Part shown: piece after piece, positions 9,226 through 18,610 of the stretch | Layout of the letters: every line of letters starts with the position of its first letter | How positions within the stretch are numbered: the stretch's first letter is position 1 | Source of the DNA: Kluyvera sichuanensis | GTDB taxonomy: Bacteria; Pseudomonadota; Gammaproteobacteria; Enterobacterales; Enterobacteriaceae | DNA: 64,000 nt | Direction: 5' to 3' | Assembly: GCF_014218705.1 (NCBI RefSeq) | Contig: NZ_JABBJF010000008.1 | Coordinates: 1-64,000 of the forward strand | Position numbers and translations under genes: made by a program | Notes under the pieces: model-generated | Database searches by the model: none | The model's input: the letters and a program-made list of their open reading frames with translations, nothing else | Told to the model about the DNA's origin: nothing

Positions 9226-9921
9226 TTAATCAGTACGTAACATAAAATGGCGGGCCAGCAGGGCGGCGGTGAAGTTCTTTTTGAGATAAAAACCGCGCGG
9301 CAGCGTCATGATGGGCTCCCCCTGCGCGCCGATAGCTTCGGTCAGCGCTTTACTGTTGGCCGCCTTCGGCCTGAGCTGGAGCACCTCGCCGTGGCGGGCG
9401 GTAATTCGCTCCACCTGGCCGAGTACGATCAGATCCATCAGCTCTTCCCAGTCCATCTGCAGCTGATGCTCTTCTTCGGCGCTTGGCGTCCATAGCAGCG
9501 GTGCGCCTACCCGACGTTCGGCCAGCGGAATAGCACGATCGCCTTCGACTGGGATCCACAGCACGCGTTTGAGCTTGTGGCGCACGTGGCTGTTCTCCCA
9601 GGTGACGCCTGAATTGCCGGTCAGCGGCGCGACGCAGACGAAGGTGGTCTCCAGCGGGCGGCCCTGCGCATCGATAGGAATGGTTTTCAGCTCCACCCCC
9701 AACGCAGCAAAATCCTGCTCGGGCTTGCTGCCGGCGCTGGCTCCTAGCCAGATCTCCAGCAGTACGCCAATCCAGCCTTTATCACGCTTTAAATCCTTCG
9801 GCGCCACGATACCGGCCATCGCCGCCAGCTCTCCCAACGAATAGCCCGCCAAACGCTGCGCCTGAGCAAGCAGCTCAGCCTGGGTTTTAGGCGATTCGGG
9901 AAGCGGTGCGAGGGTGGACAT
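9226..9921 (-). CDS. mutH: DNA mismatch repair endonuclease MutH
   Basis: A 231-residue endonuclease that nicks the unmethylated strand at hemimethylated GATC when activated by MutS-MutL. The type II restriction-like catalytic triad D70, E77, K79 is intact in [13 protein letters not shown]. Length and sequence agree with E. coli (229). The gene reads away from rppH across a 683-bp gap that carries DARS2. Confidence 0.97.
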   Translation of the reverse strand: MSTLAPLPESPKTQAELLAQAQRLAGYSLGELAAMAGIVAPKDLKRDKGWIGVLLEIWLGASAGSKPEQDFAALGVELKTIPIDAQGRPLETTFVCVAPLTGNSGVTWENSHVRHKLKRVLWIPVEGDRAIPLAERRVGAPLLWTPSAEEEHQLQMDWEELMDLIVLGQVERITARHGEVLQLRPKAANSKALTEAIGAQGEPIMTLPRGFYLKKNFTAALLARHFMLRTD

Positions 9922-9966
9922 AACAATGCGCCTTTTGGTGAAAAAATGAACGACAGTTTTACCGGG

Positions 9967-10436
9967 TGTGGATAGAGTTTAACTTTTTCTGAGTAAATAA
10001 ACCAAGGTGATGATTATCATCGTTTTTTTACGCAGAAATTACATAAAAAAATCCGCTGAAAAAAGGTTTTCCAAATCTGGTCACTGACAATGAACAGGAT
10101 CTTACACCATGTTATCCACAGAAAAGTGGGATAACTGGGGAAAAGCCTGACTACTGTTTCAATTTACAGCCTTGACGTGCGACGAAAATCGAATTTTCGC
10201 ACAAAAGATGCCTAAGATGTTTGCACAATCTGTGGATAAAACCAACGTTGTTCGATCTTTCATCAATTGAAGGATCGCCCATGTGATGATCGTCACGTTA
10301 TGCGCTAATACATCAAGATTAACTATAATAACATAATGAAAAATATCATTTTACTGAGCGTGGTCGGCATGCGATTATTCAGAGTACTCTGGGTTTTCCC
10401 TGGGTAATTCCGTACTTCTTCACAACTCTATCCACA
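9967..10436. other. DARS2, DnaA-reactivating sequence between mutH and rppH
   Basis: In E. coli the mutH-rppH (ygdP) gap holds DARS2, a non-coding element that converts ADP-DnaA to ATP-DnaA with help from IHF and Fis, timing replication initiation. Here the AT-rich gap contains two perfect DnaA boxes, TTATCCACA at 10112-10120 and its complement at 10231-10239, plus two single-mismatch boxes, 9967-9975 (TGTGGATAG) and 10428-10436 (CTATCCACA). A degenerate inverted box, GTGGGATAA, lies 5 bp after the first perfect one (10126-10134). I did not place IHF and Fis sites confidently. The exact limits are an estimate from the outermost boxes. Confidence 0.85.
10012..10024. promoter_or_regulatory. Fur-like palindrome in the mutH-rppH gap
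   Basis: GATGATTATCATC is a perfect 6-1-6 palindrome that resembles part of a Fur box. It lies about 90-100 bp upstream of mutH. It is weak evidence: the Fur consensus extends further, and neither neighbour is a known iron gene. Confidence 0.25.
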
Positions 10437-10604
10437 GAAAAAGTGAATAAAATCGCTGACCCGAGCGGTTCTCTGTTTATAACTCTGATGATTACTGTGA
10501 GTTATTCAAATGTTATTCGTTGGTAGAGGCGTAATAGAGTGGTTTACCGTTTCCAGCGAGTGTGAAACAATCGTTCACATTGAAGCTTATTTTGAGGTAG
10601 TCCG

Positions 10605-11135
10605 GTGATTGATGACGATGGCTACCGCCCGAACGTTGGTATTGTAATTTGCAATCGTCAGGGTCAGGTAATGTGGGCCCGACGCTATGGTCAGCACTCC
10701 TGGCAATTTCCCCAAGGGGGCATAAACCCCGGTGAGACGGCAGAACAGGCGATGTATCGGGAACTGTTCGAAGAAGTTGGATTAAGCCGCAAGGATGTGC
10801 GGATCCTCGCTTCGACCCGAAACTGGTTGCGTTACAAGTTGCCAAAACGTTTGGTGCGTTGGGACACTAAGCCGGTGTGTATCGGCCAGAAACAAAAGTG
10901 GTTTCTCTTGCAGTTGATCGGCAATGACGCGGATATCAATATGCAGACCAGCAGCACGCCGGAGTTCGATGGCTGGCGCTGGGTGAGTTACTGGTATCCG
11001 GTGCGTCAGGTCGTCTCGTTTAAACGCGACGTCTACCGCCGGGTAATGAAAGAGTTCGCCAGTGTAGTGATGGCGCTTGCGGAGAGCGCGCCAAAGCCAC
11101 AAAGCGCGCCTGCTTATCGACGCAAAAGAGGTTAA
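10605..11135 (+). CDS. rppH: RNA pyrophosphohydrolase RppH
   Basis: A 176-residue Nudix hydrolase that removes pyrophosphate from 5'-triphosphate mRNA ends, starting RNase E-dependent decay. The Nudix box is complete at residues 38-60 (GG...[16 protein letters not shown]) with metal-binding E53, E56 and E57. The start is GTG at 10605, giving [10 protein letters not shown], with a GAGG ribosome site upstream. It is followed after 12 bp by ptsP, so they are probably cotranscribed. E. coli RppH is also 176 residues. Confidence 0.97.
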   Translation: MIDDDGYRPNVGIVICNRQGQVMWARRYGQHSWQFPQGGINPGETAEQAMYRELFEEVGLSRKDVRILASTRNWLRYKLPKRLVRWDTKPVCIGQKQKWFLLQLIGNDADINMQTSSTPEFDGWRWVSYWYPVRQVVSFKRDVYRRVMKEFASVVMALAESAPKPQSAPAYRRKRG

Positions 11136-11147
11136 GCCACGCACATT

Positions 11148-13394
11148 ATGCTCACGCGTCTACGCGAAATTGTTGAGAAGGTCGCGAGTGCGCCTCGTCT
11201 GAACGAGGCGCTGGATATTCTGGTTACCGATGTCTGCCAGGCGATGGAGACAGAGGTTTGCTCGGTCTATCTCGCCGACAACGATCGACGCTGCTTTTAC
11301 CTGATGGCGACCCGCGGGCTGAAGAAGCCACGCGGTCGTACCATCACGCTCGCCTTTGATGAAGGCATCGTTGGCCTGGTTGGCCGACTGGCTGAACCCA
11401 TCAACCTTGCCGACGCGCAAAAACACCCCAGCTACAAATACATCCCCTCTGTAAAAGAAGAGCGCTTCCGCGCTTTTCTCGGCGTGCCGATTATTCAGCG
11501 CCGCCAGCTGCTAGGCGTGCTGGTGGTGCAGCAGCGCGAGCTGCGTCAGTTCGACGAAAGCGAAGAGTCATTCCTGGTGACGCTCGCTACCCAGATGGCG
11601 GCGATCCTCTCTCAATCTCAGCTGACGGCGCTGTTTGGTCAGTACCGCCAGACGCGCATCCGCGCGCTGCCCGCTTCGCCGGGCGTGGCGATTGCCGAAG
11701 GCTGGATGGACGCCACCCTGCCGCTGATGGAGCAGGTTTACGAAGCCTCATCGCTGGATACCGCCCTTGAGCGCGAGCGCTTAACTGCGGCGCTGGAAGA
11801 GGCGGCGAATGAGTTTCGTCGCTACAGCAAACGCTATGCCGCCGGGGCGCAAAAAGAGACGGCGGCGATTTTCGACCTCTATTCACACCTGCTCTCTGAC
11901 GCCAGCCTGCGCCGCGAACTGTTCGCGGAAGTCGATAAAGGCTCGGTCGCCGAATGGGCGGTGAAAAAAATTATCGAGAAGTTCGCCGAACAGTTTGCCG
12001 CCCTGAGCGACGGCTATCTGAAAGAACGGGCGGGCGATCTGCGTACGCTCGGGCAGCGTCTGCTGTTCCACCTCGATGACACCACGCAGGGCGCAAACGG
12101 CTGGCCCGCGCGGTTTGTGCTGGTGGCTGACGAACTTTCTGCCGCGACGCTTGCGGAAGTGCCACAGGATCGTTTAGCGGGCGTGGTCGTTCGCGACGGT
12201 GCGGCCAACTCCCACGCGGCAATCATGGTACGCGCGCTGGGCATTCCAACGGTGATGGGGGCAGACATTCAGCCGGCGATCCTTCATGGGCGCACGCTGG
12301 TGGTGGATGGCTATCGCGGCGAACTGCTGGTCGATCCCGAACCGATCCTGGTGCAGGAATACCAGCGCCTTATTAGCGAAGAGAACGAACTTAGCCGCCT
12401 GGCGGAAGGGGACGTTGAACGCCCGGCAGAGCTGAAAAGCGGCGAGCGCGTGAAGGTGATGCTCAATGCTGGCCTTAGCCCGGAACATGAGCAGAAGCTG
12501 GGGCGTCGCATCGACGGCATTGGCCTCTATCGCACCGAAATTCCGTTTATGCTGCAAAGCGGCTTCCCGTCGGAGGAAGAGCAGGTGGCGCAGTATCAGG
12601 GCATGTTGCAGATGTTCAACGACAAGCCGGTGACGCTGCGTACGCTTGACGTTGGCGCGGATAAACAGCTGCCGTACATGCCGATCAGCGAAGAGAACCC
12701 ATGCCTTGGCTGGCGTGGGATCCGCATCACGCTCGATCAGCCAGAGATCTTCCTGATCCAGGTTCGTGCGATGCTGCGCGCCAATGCGGCAACCGGCAAT
12801 CTAAGCATTCTGCTGCCGATGATCACCAATCTTGAAGAAGTGGACGAAGCCCGCCGCCTGATCGACCGTGCCGGACGCGAAGTGGAAGAGATGATCGGCT
12901 ATGCGATCCCTAAACCGCGTATCGGGATCATGCTGGAAGTGCCGTCGATGATCTTTATGCTGCCGAATCTGGCAAACCGCGTCGATTTCATCTCGGTGGG
13001 CACCAACGACCTGACTCAGTACGTGCTGGCGGTTGACCGCAACAACACGCGCGTTGCCAGCATGTATGACAGCCTGCACCCTGGCATGATTCGGGTGCTG
13101 TCGATGATTGTCCAGGAAGCGGAGCGCTACGGCATTGATTTACGCCTGTGCGGCGAAATGGCGGGCGACCCAATGTGCGTCACCATTCTGGTGGGCCTCG
13201 GCTTCCGTCATCTGTCGATGAACGGCCGCTCGGTGCCGCGCGTGAAGTATCTGCTGCGCAATATCGATCTCGAAGATGCCGAAACTCTGGCGCGCCGCAG
13301 TCTTGAGGCGCAGATGGCGACTGAAGTGCGCCATCAGGTGGCGGCCTTTATGGAACGTCGTGGCCTCGGCGGCCTGATTCGCGGCGGCCTGTAG
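11148..13394 (+). CDS. ptsP: Nitrogen-PTS phosphotransferase enzyme I (EI-Ntr) PtsP
   Basis: A 748-residue first component of the nitrogen phosphotransferase system: it takes phosphate from PEP and passes it to NPr and then EIIA-Ntr. An N-terminal GAF domain (about 1-160) senses glutamine and 2-oxoglutarate in E. coli. The phospho-histidine is H356 in GAANSHAAIM. The C-terminal PEP-binding barrel contains the RTLDVGADK and EVPSM segments. Length is identical to E. coli. Downstream is a REP-like pair. Confidence 0.97.
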   Translation: MLTRLREIVEKVASAPRLNEALDILVTDVCQAMETEVCSVYLADNDRRCFYLMATRGLKKPRGRTITLAFDEGIVGLVGRLAEPINLADAQKHPSYKYIPSVKEERFRAFLGVPIIQRRQLLGVLVVQQRELRQFDESEESFLVTLATQMAAILSQSQLTALFGQYRQTRIRALPASPGVAIAEGWMDATLPLMEQVYEASSLDTALERERLTAALEEAANEFRRYSKRYAAGAQKETAAIFDLYSHLLSDASLRRELFAEVDKGSVAEWAVKKIIEKFAEQFAALSDGYLKERAGDLRTLGQRLLFHLDDTTQGANGWPARFVLVADELSAATLAEVPQDRLAGVVVRDGAANSHAAIMVRALGIPTVMGADIQPAILHGRTLVVDGYRGELLVDPEPILVQEYQRLISEENELSRLAEGDVERPAELKSGERVKVMLNAGLSPEHEQKLGRRIDGIGLYRTEIPFMLQSGFPSEEEQVAQYQGMLQMFNDKPVTLRTLDVGADKQLPYMPISEENPCLGWRGIRITLDQPEIFLIQVRAMLRANAATGNLSILLPMITNLEEVDEARRLIDRAGREVEEMIGYAIPKPRIGIMLEVPSMIFMLPNLANRVDFISVGTNDLTQYVLAVDRNNTRVASMYDSLHPGMIRVLSMIVQEAERYGIDLRLCGEMAGDPMCVTILVGLGFRHLSMNGRSVPRVKYLLRNIDLEDAETLARRSLEAQMATEVRHQVAAFMERRGLGGLIRGGL

Positions 13395-13406
13395 GCCTTC
13401 TTCCTG

Positions 13407-13484
13407 GTAGCCCGGCCGAGCGTATGCGACGCCGGGATTGGCACCATGCTGCCCCGGGGTCGGCTTAACGCCTCGCCGGGCTAC
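13407..13484. repeat. REP/BIME-like inverted pair between ptsP and lgt
   Basis: Unit 13407-13436 begins GTAGCCCGGCCGAGCG and ends CGCCGGG. The facing unit 13452-13484 ends CCTCGCCGGGCTAC. They share the core of the repeats at 6730, 31677, 52778 and 58139. Confidence 0.75.
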
Positions 13485-13633
13485 GCCAGCTTATACATAT
13501 CTTTTACATCTTCTCCGCATCATCTCTCATCTCCCCTGTGCTATCATTCGCACCTTTGGAGCGCCTGAAGCTTCCGGCGCGCGACTCTACCGCTGTCCAC
13601 TTTCGGCGGAATAACAAGCATTTGTGGTGACAG

Positions 13634-14506
13634 ATGAATAGTGGTTATCTGCGTTTCCCGGACTTTGATCCGGTAATTTTCTCCATCGGACCGGTTTCCC
13701 TGCATTGGTACGGCATGATGTACCTTGTGGGCTTTATCTTCGCTATGTGGCTGGCGACGCGTCGTGCGAACCGCCCAAACAGCGGCTGGACCAAAAACGA
13801 AGTGGAAAACCTGCTGTATGCGGGCTTCCTCGGGGTTTTCCTCGGCGGGCGCATCGGCTACGTGATGTTCTACAACTTTGACTCCTTCCTGCAGGACCCG
13901 CTCTATCTGTTCCGCGTCTGGGACGGTGGGATGTCCTTCCACGGTGGCCTGATTGGCGTGATCGTGGTGATGATTATCTTCGCCAAACGCACCAAGCGTA
14001 CCTTCTTCCAGGTCTCTGACTTCATCGCGCCGCTGATCCCGTTCGGTCTGGGCTGCGGTCGTCTGGGGAACTTTATCAACGGCGAACTGTGGGGCCGCGT
14101 CGACCCGAGCTTCCACTACACCATGTTGTTCCCAGGTTCCCGTGCGGAAGACCTGGCGCTGCTGCCGTCTCACCCGGAATGGCAAACGCTGTTTGATACC
14201 TACGGCTCGCTGCCGCGCCATGCGTCCCAGCTGTATGAACTGGCGCTGGAAGGCGTGGTGCTGTTCCTGATCCTGAACTTCTTTATCCGTAAACCACGCC
14301 CGGCGGGCTCGGTCTCCGGCCTGTTCCTGATTGGCTACGGTCTGTTCCGTATCATTTCTGAATTCTTCCGCCAGCCGGACGCGCAGTTCACCGGCGAGTG
14401 GGTGCAGTACATCAGCATGGGGCAGATTCTTTCGATTCCGATGGTGCTTGCGGGTATCATTATGATGGTCTGGGCGTTTCGCCGTCCGCAGCAACAGATC
14501 TCCTGA
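13634..14506 (+). CDS. lgt: Prolipoprotein diacylglyceryl transferase Lgt
   Basis: A 290-residue inner-membrane enzyme that transfers diacylglycerol from phosphatidylglycerol to the lipobox cysteine of prolipoproteins, the first step in lipoprotein maturation. About seven membrane segments are visible. The Lgt signature [14 protein letters not shown] includes R143, N146 and G154, and the essential H103 lies in GMSFHGG. thyA starts 6 bp after its stop, as in E. coli, and the pair is likely cotranscribed. Confidence 0.97.
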   Translation: MNSGYLRFPDFDPVIFSIGPVSLHWYGMMYLVGFIFAMWLATRRANRPNSGWTKNEVENLLYAGFLGVFLGGRIGYVMFYNFDSFLQDPLYLFRVWDGGMSFHGGLIGVIVVMIIFAKRTKRTFFQVSDFIAPLIPFGLGCGRLGNFINGELWGRVDPSFHYTMLFPGSRAEDLALLPSHPEWQTLFDTYGSLPRHASQLYELALEGVVLFLILNFFIRKPRPAGSVSGLFLIGYGLFRIISEFFRQPDAQFTGEWVQYISMGQILSIPMVLAGIIMMVWAFRRPQQQIS

Positions 14507-14512
14507 GGAAGC

Positions 14513-15307
14513 ATGAAACAGTATCTTGAACTGATGCAGAAGGTGCTCGATGAGGGCACCCAGAAAAACGACCGTACCGGTACCGGCACCGTCTCCATTT
14601 TCGGCCACCAGATGCGCTTTAACCTGCAAGAAGGTTTCCCGCTGGTGACGACCAAGCGCTGCCATTTGCGTTCTATCATCCACGAACTGCTGTGGTTCCT
14701 GCAGGGCGACACCAACGTTGCCTATCTGCACGAAAACAACGTCAGCATCTGGGATGAATGGGCCGATGAGAACGGCAATCTGGGCCCGGTTTACGGCAAA
14801 CAGTGGCGCGCCTGGCCTACGCCTGACGGCCGCCATATTGACCAGATCACCACCGTGATGAACCAGCTGAAAAACGATCCGGACTCGCGCCGTATTATCG
14901 TTTCCGCGTGGAACGTCGGTGAACTGGACAAGATGGCGCTGGCGCCGTGCCATGCGTTCTTCCAGTTCTACGTGGCTGACGGCAAGCTCTCGTGTCAGCT
15001 CTATCAGCGCTCCTGCGACGTGTTCCTCGGCCTGCCGTTCAACATCGCCAGCTATGCGCTGCTGGTGCATATGATGGCGCAGCAGTGCGACCTGGAAGTG
15101 GGTGACTTTGTCTGGACCGGCGGGGATACCCACCTGTATAGCAACCACATGGAACAGACCGCCCTGCAACTGACCCGCGAACCGCGCGCGCTGCCAAAGC
15201 TGGTGATTAAACGTAAGCCGGAGTCTATCTTCGACTACCGCTTTGATGACTTCGAAATCGAAGGCTACGACCCGCACCTGGGTATCAAAGCGCCAGTGGC
15301 GATTTAA
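14513..15307 (+). CDS. thyA: Thymidylate synthase ThyA
   Basis: A 264-residue enzyme that methylates dUMP to dTMP with methylenetetrahydrofolate. The nucleophile is C146 in [12 protein letters not shown]; the loop RTGTGT near residue 21 and the C-terminal APVAI are intact. Length equals E. coli. A GAGGAAGC ribosome site directly precedes the ATG. A strong terminator follows the stop codon. Confidence 0.98.
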   Translation: MKQYLELMQKVLDEGTQKNDRTGTGTVSIFGHQMRFNLQEGFPLVTTKRCHLRSIIHELLWFLQGDTNVAYLHENNVSIWDEWADENGNLGPVYGKQWRAWPTPDGRHIDQITTVMNQLKNDPDSRRIIVSAWNVGELDKMALAPCHAFFQFYVADGKLSCQLYQRSCDVFLGLPFNIASYALLVHMMAQQCDLEVGDFVWTGGDTHLYSNHMEQTALQLTREPRALPKLVIKRKPESIFDYRFDDFEIEGYDPHLGIKAPVAI

Positions 15308-15316
15308 TCGCGCCCC

Positions 15317-15351
15317 AATAAAAAACGGCGCACTCTGCGCCGTTTTTTTTT
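15317..15351. terminator. Bidirectional terminator between thyA and the ACS transporter gene
   Basis: The stem ACGGCGCA / TGCGCCGT (15325-15332 and 15336-15343, loop CTC) is flanked by an A run on the left and nine T on the right, so it can end transcripts from both sides. Confidence 0.9.
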
Positions 15352-15367
15352 ACGTTAACGTGACGGA

Positions 15368-16651
15368 TTAGGCTGTTGTTAACGCTTCACGTCGCGGCTG
15401 ACGCACCAGCGCAACCAGTGCCACAATCCCCACCACCGCCAGCACACTCGCCAGAATAAAGGCCGAATGATACCCACCGCCGTACTGAATCAGCAGACCG
15501 GTAATCGCCGGAGACATAATCCCCGCCAGGTTTGCCAGTAAGTGCACGAAGCCACCTGTAGTGCCAATGCGGTCGGCTGGAACAATATCCTGCAGCAGAG
15601 ACCAACAGGCCTGCGGTGTCATATAGGCGAAAACAGTGGCAACGGTAATGCAGGCCACCGCGCTAAACAGACTCTGGGTATATGCGGTGGCCAGCACGGC
15701 AACCGCAGCCACGGCCAGCCCGATAAAAATCACCAGCTTACGAGAGAGCAGGAAATTCCCGCTCTTACGATACAGCGCATCGCAGACCATCCCGCCGCCG
15801 AGGAAGCCAAGCGTCGCGCCGAGCCACGGCAGAACACCGATGATGCTCATGCTCTTAATATCAAGATGCTGGAAGTCGGTCAGGTAGCTCGGCAGCCAGG
15901 AGAGGAAAAAGTACTGAATGTAGTTAAAGCAGAAGAACGCCGCCGCCACACCCAGTACCGCAGGCGAGAGGATATAATGCCAGAAGGTGTGTTCCGACTG
16001 TACGTTGGTTCCAGTTACCACGGTGGTAGCAGGACGCTGACTGCTAATAAGCAGCGCCTCTTCCGGGCTGACTGAAGGGTGCATTTCAGGCTTATCGCGG
16101 AACAGCCACAGCCAGGCGCAAACCCACAGAATACCCATCAGGGCGATGACCACAAACGCCACCCGCCAGCCAAATGCTAACCCGACTAATCCAACTACCG
16201 GTGCAGCAATGGCGGCTCCCAGCGGTTGTCCGGCATTAGTGAAACCAACTGCCCGGCCAATTTCTTTACGTGGGAACCAGTTAGAAATCGATTTATTGGT
16301 GGTGGTGCCCATTGGCCCTTCGCCAATACCGAACAGCACACGGGCAATCAGCAGCTGCCAGAAACCAGTGACCAGCGCAGTGATACCGCAGAAAATAGAC
16401 CAGATGGTGGCCGCCCAGGCGTAAACCTTACGCGGACCAAATTTATCAGCCCCCCAGCCGCCGATAAAGCAGAACAGGCAGTAGCCGACGAAGAAGCAGC
16501 TGAATAAAAAACCAAGCTGTGCATCGTTAATATGCAGGTCTGCTTTGACCAGCGGCGCCATGACCGACAGTGCGGCCCGGTCCATATAGTTCAGCATACC
16601 GGCAAAGAACAGCAGCAGGGCGACAATCACGCGATAGCGATTTTTAAACAT
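15368..16651 (-). CDS. MFS transporter, anion:cation symporter (ACS) family, sugar-acid type
   Basis: A 427-residue membrane protein with about 12 hydrophobic segments. Its N terminus (RYRVIVALLLFFAGMLNYMDR) and the segment RVLFGIGEGPMGTTTNKSISNWFPRKE are typical of ACS transporters such as the glucarate/galactarate and hexuronate carriers. The start at 16651 has an AAAGGAG ribosome site and overlaps the upstream enzyme gene by 8 bp, so the two form an operon. It probably imports the substrate of that enzyme. E. coli has nothing between thyA and ppdA, so this is a lineage-specific insertion. The precise substrate is unknown. Confidence 0.85.
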   Translation of the reverse strand: MFKNRYRVIVALLLFFAGMLNYMDRAALSVMAPLVKADLHINDAQLGFLFSCFFVGYCLFCFIGGWGADKFGPRKVYAWAATIWSIFCGITALVTGFWQLLIARVLFGIGEGPMGTTTNKSISNWFPRKEIGRAVGFTNAGQPLGAAIAAPVVGLVGLAFGWRVAFVVIALMGILWVCAWLWLFRDKPEMHPSVSPEEALLISSQRPATTVVTGTNVQSEHTFWHYILSPAVLGVAAAFFCFNYIQYFFLSWLPSYLTDFQHLDIKSMSIIGVLPWLGATLGFLGGGMVCDALYRKSGNFLLSRKLVIFIGLAVAAVAVLATAYTQSLFSAVACITVATVFAYMTPQACWSLLQDIVPADRIGTTGGFVHLLANLAGIMSPAITGLLIQYGGGYHSAFILASVLAVVGIVALVALVRQPRREALTTA

Positions 16652-17798
16652 GATGTTCTCCTTTCGCGGTGGAGCAAACGGCGAAGCCAATACGGTAATC
16701 TTTCAGCACCTGGGCATCCGGCGTAAAACCAATACCCGGCGCATCCGGCAGCACCATCTCAGGCTGGAAATTCAGGAAGGGATGAAGCTGTGGCGTCCAC
16801 TGTAACCAGGGCACCTCCAGACGGGTCGTTTCGGGCAGCAGCGCCACAAGCTGCGCGGCCGCCATCATGCCCGCGCCGTAGTAGAAGCAGTGTGGAATCA
16901 CCGTTACCGGGTAGCGTTTCGCCTGTTCAAACACTCGCAGCATGGCGGTAATACCGCCCACTTTGGTGACGCTTGGCTGGATAATATCGACGGCGCCGGA
17001 AGCCATCAGATGATAAAGGTCGCCATCTCCGGCGGCGTTTTCCCCGGCAGAAAGCGGGATGCCCGCCGTGCGGACATACGTCAGCGCATCGGTATCTTCC
17101 GGCGGCCAGACAGGTTCTTCCAGCCATTTCAGGTTCAGCCCTGCCCATGATTCTGCCTGGCGGAAAGCCTCTTCGGCGCTCCACGGACAGTTCACATCAA
17201 CCATGATCTCAGCCTGGTTTCCTACCGCTTCACGCGCGGCGGCAACCGCTTCACGAGTTGTTTCATGGAGCTTAATTTCGCGATAGCCCCGGGCGAAAAC
17301 CTGAGAGACCTGACGGGCGACTGCCTCCGGTTTGTTGTCATAGCTCACCAGACTAGGGTAAAGCCCAATGTGGTTGCGGCTGCCGCCAAGTATCTGCCAC
17401 AGCGGTTTTTGTTCCTGCTTGCCGAACAGATCCCACAGCGCAATATCGATAGCCGACAGCGCATAGCGCACGGGGCCAGTGCGTCCGAAACCGTGGAAGG
17501 CCTGCTCAGCTTCTTTCATTAGCGCTGCTATTCCCGTAATGGAATCAACGTGCCGGTTGATGAAGAAGGGGGCAACGGCGCTTTCCAGCGCGGTAAAGGT
17601 GACGGGGTTAATCAGATGGCCGAACGCTTCACCCCAGCCGCAGAGCCCCGTATCGCTATAGACGGCAACGAGCAGGGTTTCCATCTTCGTCACCCTTGAT
17701 GAGGCCGCATTATAATCCTGTTGCTCCGGGCCATTCTTTTCCCTGCCGGAATCGAAAGGAATGGCGAGCCGGATGATTTCAATTTTTTCTATTTTCAT
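16644..17798 (-). CDS. Enolase-superfamily (mandelate racemase/muconate lactonizing type) enzyme
   Basis: A 384-residue protein with an N-terminal capping domain and a TIM barrel. Candidate metal ligands are D201 (VDVNCPW), E227 (LKWLEEPV) and E253 (LSAGEN). H303 (VIPHCFYYG) with D271 would form the mandelate-racemase His-Asp dyad. The second-strand motif reads K176-L-H178 where most family members have K-x-K. Likely role: dehydration or epimerisation of a sugar acid brought in by the adjoining ACS transporter. The start at 17798 (MKIEKIEI) fits the family; the ATG 17 codons upstream does not. No regulator gene is adjacent, but a CRP site lies upstream. Confidence 0.85.
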   Translation of the reverse strand: MKIEKIEIIRLAIPFDSGREKNGPEQQDYNAASSRVTKMETLLVAVYSDTGLCGWGEAFGHLINPVTFTALESAVAPFFINRHVDSITGIAALMKEAEQAFHGFGRTGPVRYALSAIDIALWDLFGKQEQKPLWQILGGSRNHIGLYPSLVSYDNKPEAVARQVSQVFARGYREIKLHETTREAVAAAREAVGNQAEIMVDVNCPWSAEEAFRQAESWAGLNLKWLEEPVWPPEDTDALTYVRTAGIPLSAGENAAGDGDLYHLMASGAVDIIQPSVTKVGGITAMLRVFEQAKRYPVTVIPHCFYYGAGMMAAAQLVALLPETTRLEVPWLQWTPQLHPFLNFQPEMVLPDAPGIGFTPDAQVLKDYRIGFAVCSTAKGEHHV

Positions 17799-17850
17799 TT
17801 TTATTCCGGGTGTTTTCGTAGAGGTAAGACTTAGCAAAATTATTATCACG

Positions 17851-17863
17851 TAAACGGCGTTAA
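17851..17863. promoter_or_regulatory. Candidate operator upstream of the enolase-superfamily gene
   Basis: TAAACGGCGTTAA is a near-perfect inverted repeat about 53-65 bp upstream of the start codon. It could be the binding site of an unlinked LacI- or GntR-type regulator. This is pattern-based only. Confidence 0.3.
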
Positions 17864-17932
17864 TGTGTTTTATGCAGATGCCAATAGATTTGCGTGAAAT
17901 TTCGCCAAGAATTGGGCGATAGCTGGGATTTG

Positions 17933-17948
17933 TGTGCGAGTTATCACA
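17933..17948. promoter_or_regulatory. CRP site upstream of the sugar-acid operon
   Basis: TGTGC-GAGTTA-TCACA matches the CRP consensus (TGTGA-N6-TCACA) at 9 of 10 positions. It lies 135 bp upstream of the enolase-superfamily start, in the 353-bp gap shared with ppdA. This fits catabolite control of the catabolic pair, though control of ppdA is possible. I see no further gene or RNA in the gap. Confidence 0.55.
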
Positions 17949-18151
17949 GCTTTTGCATTAAGCAGATTGACCATTCGCGGCATGTATGGATAAGCGAAAG
18001 GAACGTATTTTGCGTATCAGTCGCCGTTTTGCGCGGCGATATCCATTTTTCGAGGGGCATGTTAGTAAGCGTGAAAATTCCGCTGAAGGAGGCTCGTAAA
18101 ATCCAAATATCGCTCTCGTGACCTGATTTCCCGCGCGGCATACTGCCCGCC

Positions 18152-18610
18152 ATGAACAGAGAACGGGGCTATACCCTCATTGAAACCCTGGTAGCACTGA
18201 CGCTGGTACTTATCCTCAGCGCAACGGGCCTGTACGGCTGGCACCGCTGGCAGCAGTCGCAGCGGCTATGGCAAACCGCCAGCGAACTGCGCGGCTACCT
18301 GATGGCGATGCGCAGCGATGCCAACTGGCATAACCGCGATCGTCTCTTCCGACTACACCGCCACGAAAGCGGCTGGTGCGTGGTGGCCGATGAGGCGGTT
18401 CTGGCAGGCTGCCCAACGGGTAATCCCGCCGTATTTCGCCCGATGTGGACGGAGGTGAGCATTAGTCATATCACGCCCAATCTGGCTTTTTTTGGCCTGC
18501 GCAATACTGCGTGGGCGGGCAACGTGACGCTGATTAGTGACGCGGGTAGCTGGACGGTGGTTATCTCAAACGGAGGACGAGTGCGGCTATGCGAAGGGGG
18601 AACATGCTGA
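18152..18610 (+). CDS. ppdA: Prepilin-type N-terminal cleavage protein PpdA
   Basis: A 152-residue pseudopilin-like protein. A short leader ends in Gly followed by YTLIETLVAL, the prepilin peptidase site (cleavage after Gly6, Glu at mature position 5), then a hydrophobic helix. E. coli PpdA (156) shares the later segment LAFFGLRNTAWAG. It belongs to a four-gene minor-pseudopilin set upstream of recC. The set's function in enteric bacteria is uncertain; relatives prime type IV pilus or secretion pseudopilus assembly. Confidence 0.92.
   Translation: MNRERGYTLIETLVALTLVLILSATGLYGWHRWQQSQRLWQTASELRGYLMAMRSDANWHNRDRLFRLHRHESGWCVVADEAVLAGCPTGNPAVFRPMWTEVSISHITPNLAFFGLRNTAWAGNVTLISDAGSWTVVISNGGRVRLCEGGTC

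Noticed and set aside
9922-10604. A chromosomal replication origin, suggested by several DnaA boxes and AT-rich DNA
   Set aside because: No origin-type gene neighbours or array of 13-mers; the site is where E. coli carries DARS2.
11519-11526. Chi octamers such as GCTGGTGG here and in recC
   Set aside because: Chi is over-represented on enteric chromosomes and in GC-rich coding DNA, so single copies carry no special meaning here.
13544-15277. 577-codon open frame on the minus strand across lgt and thyA
   Set aside because: It is antisense to two well-conserved genes and their gap, has no family features and is rich in His, Gln and Arg, typical of a shadow frame in GC-rich coding DNA.
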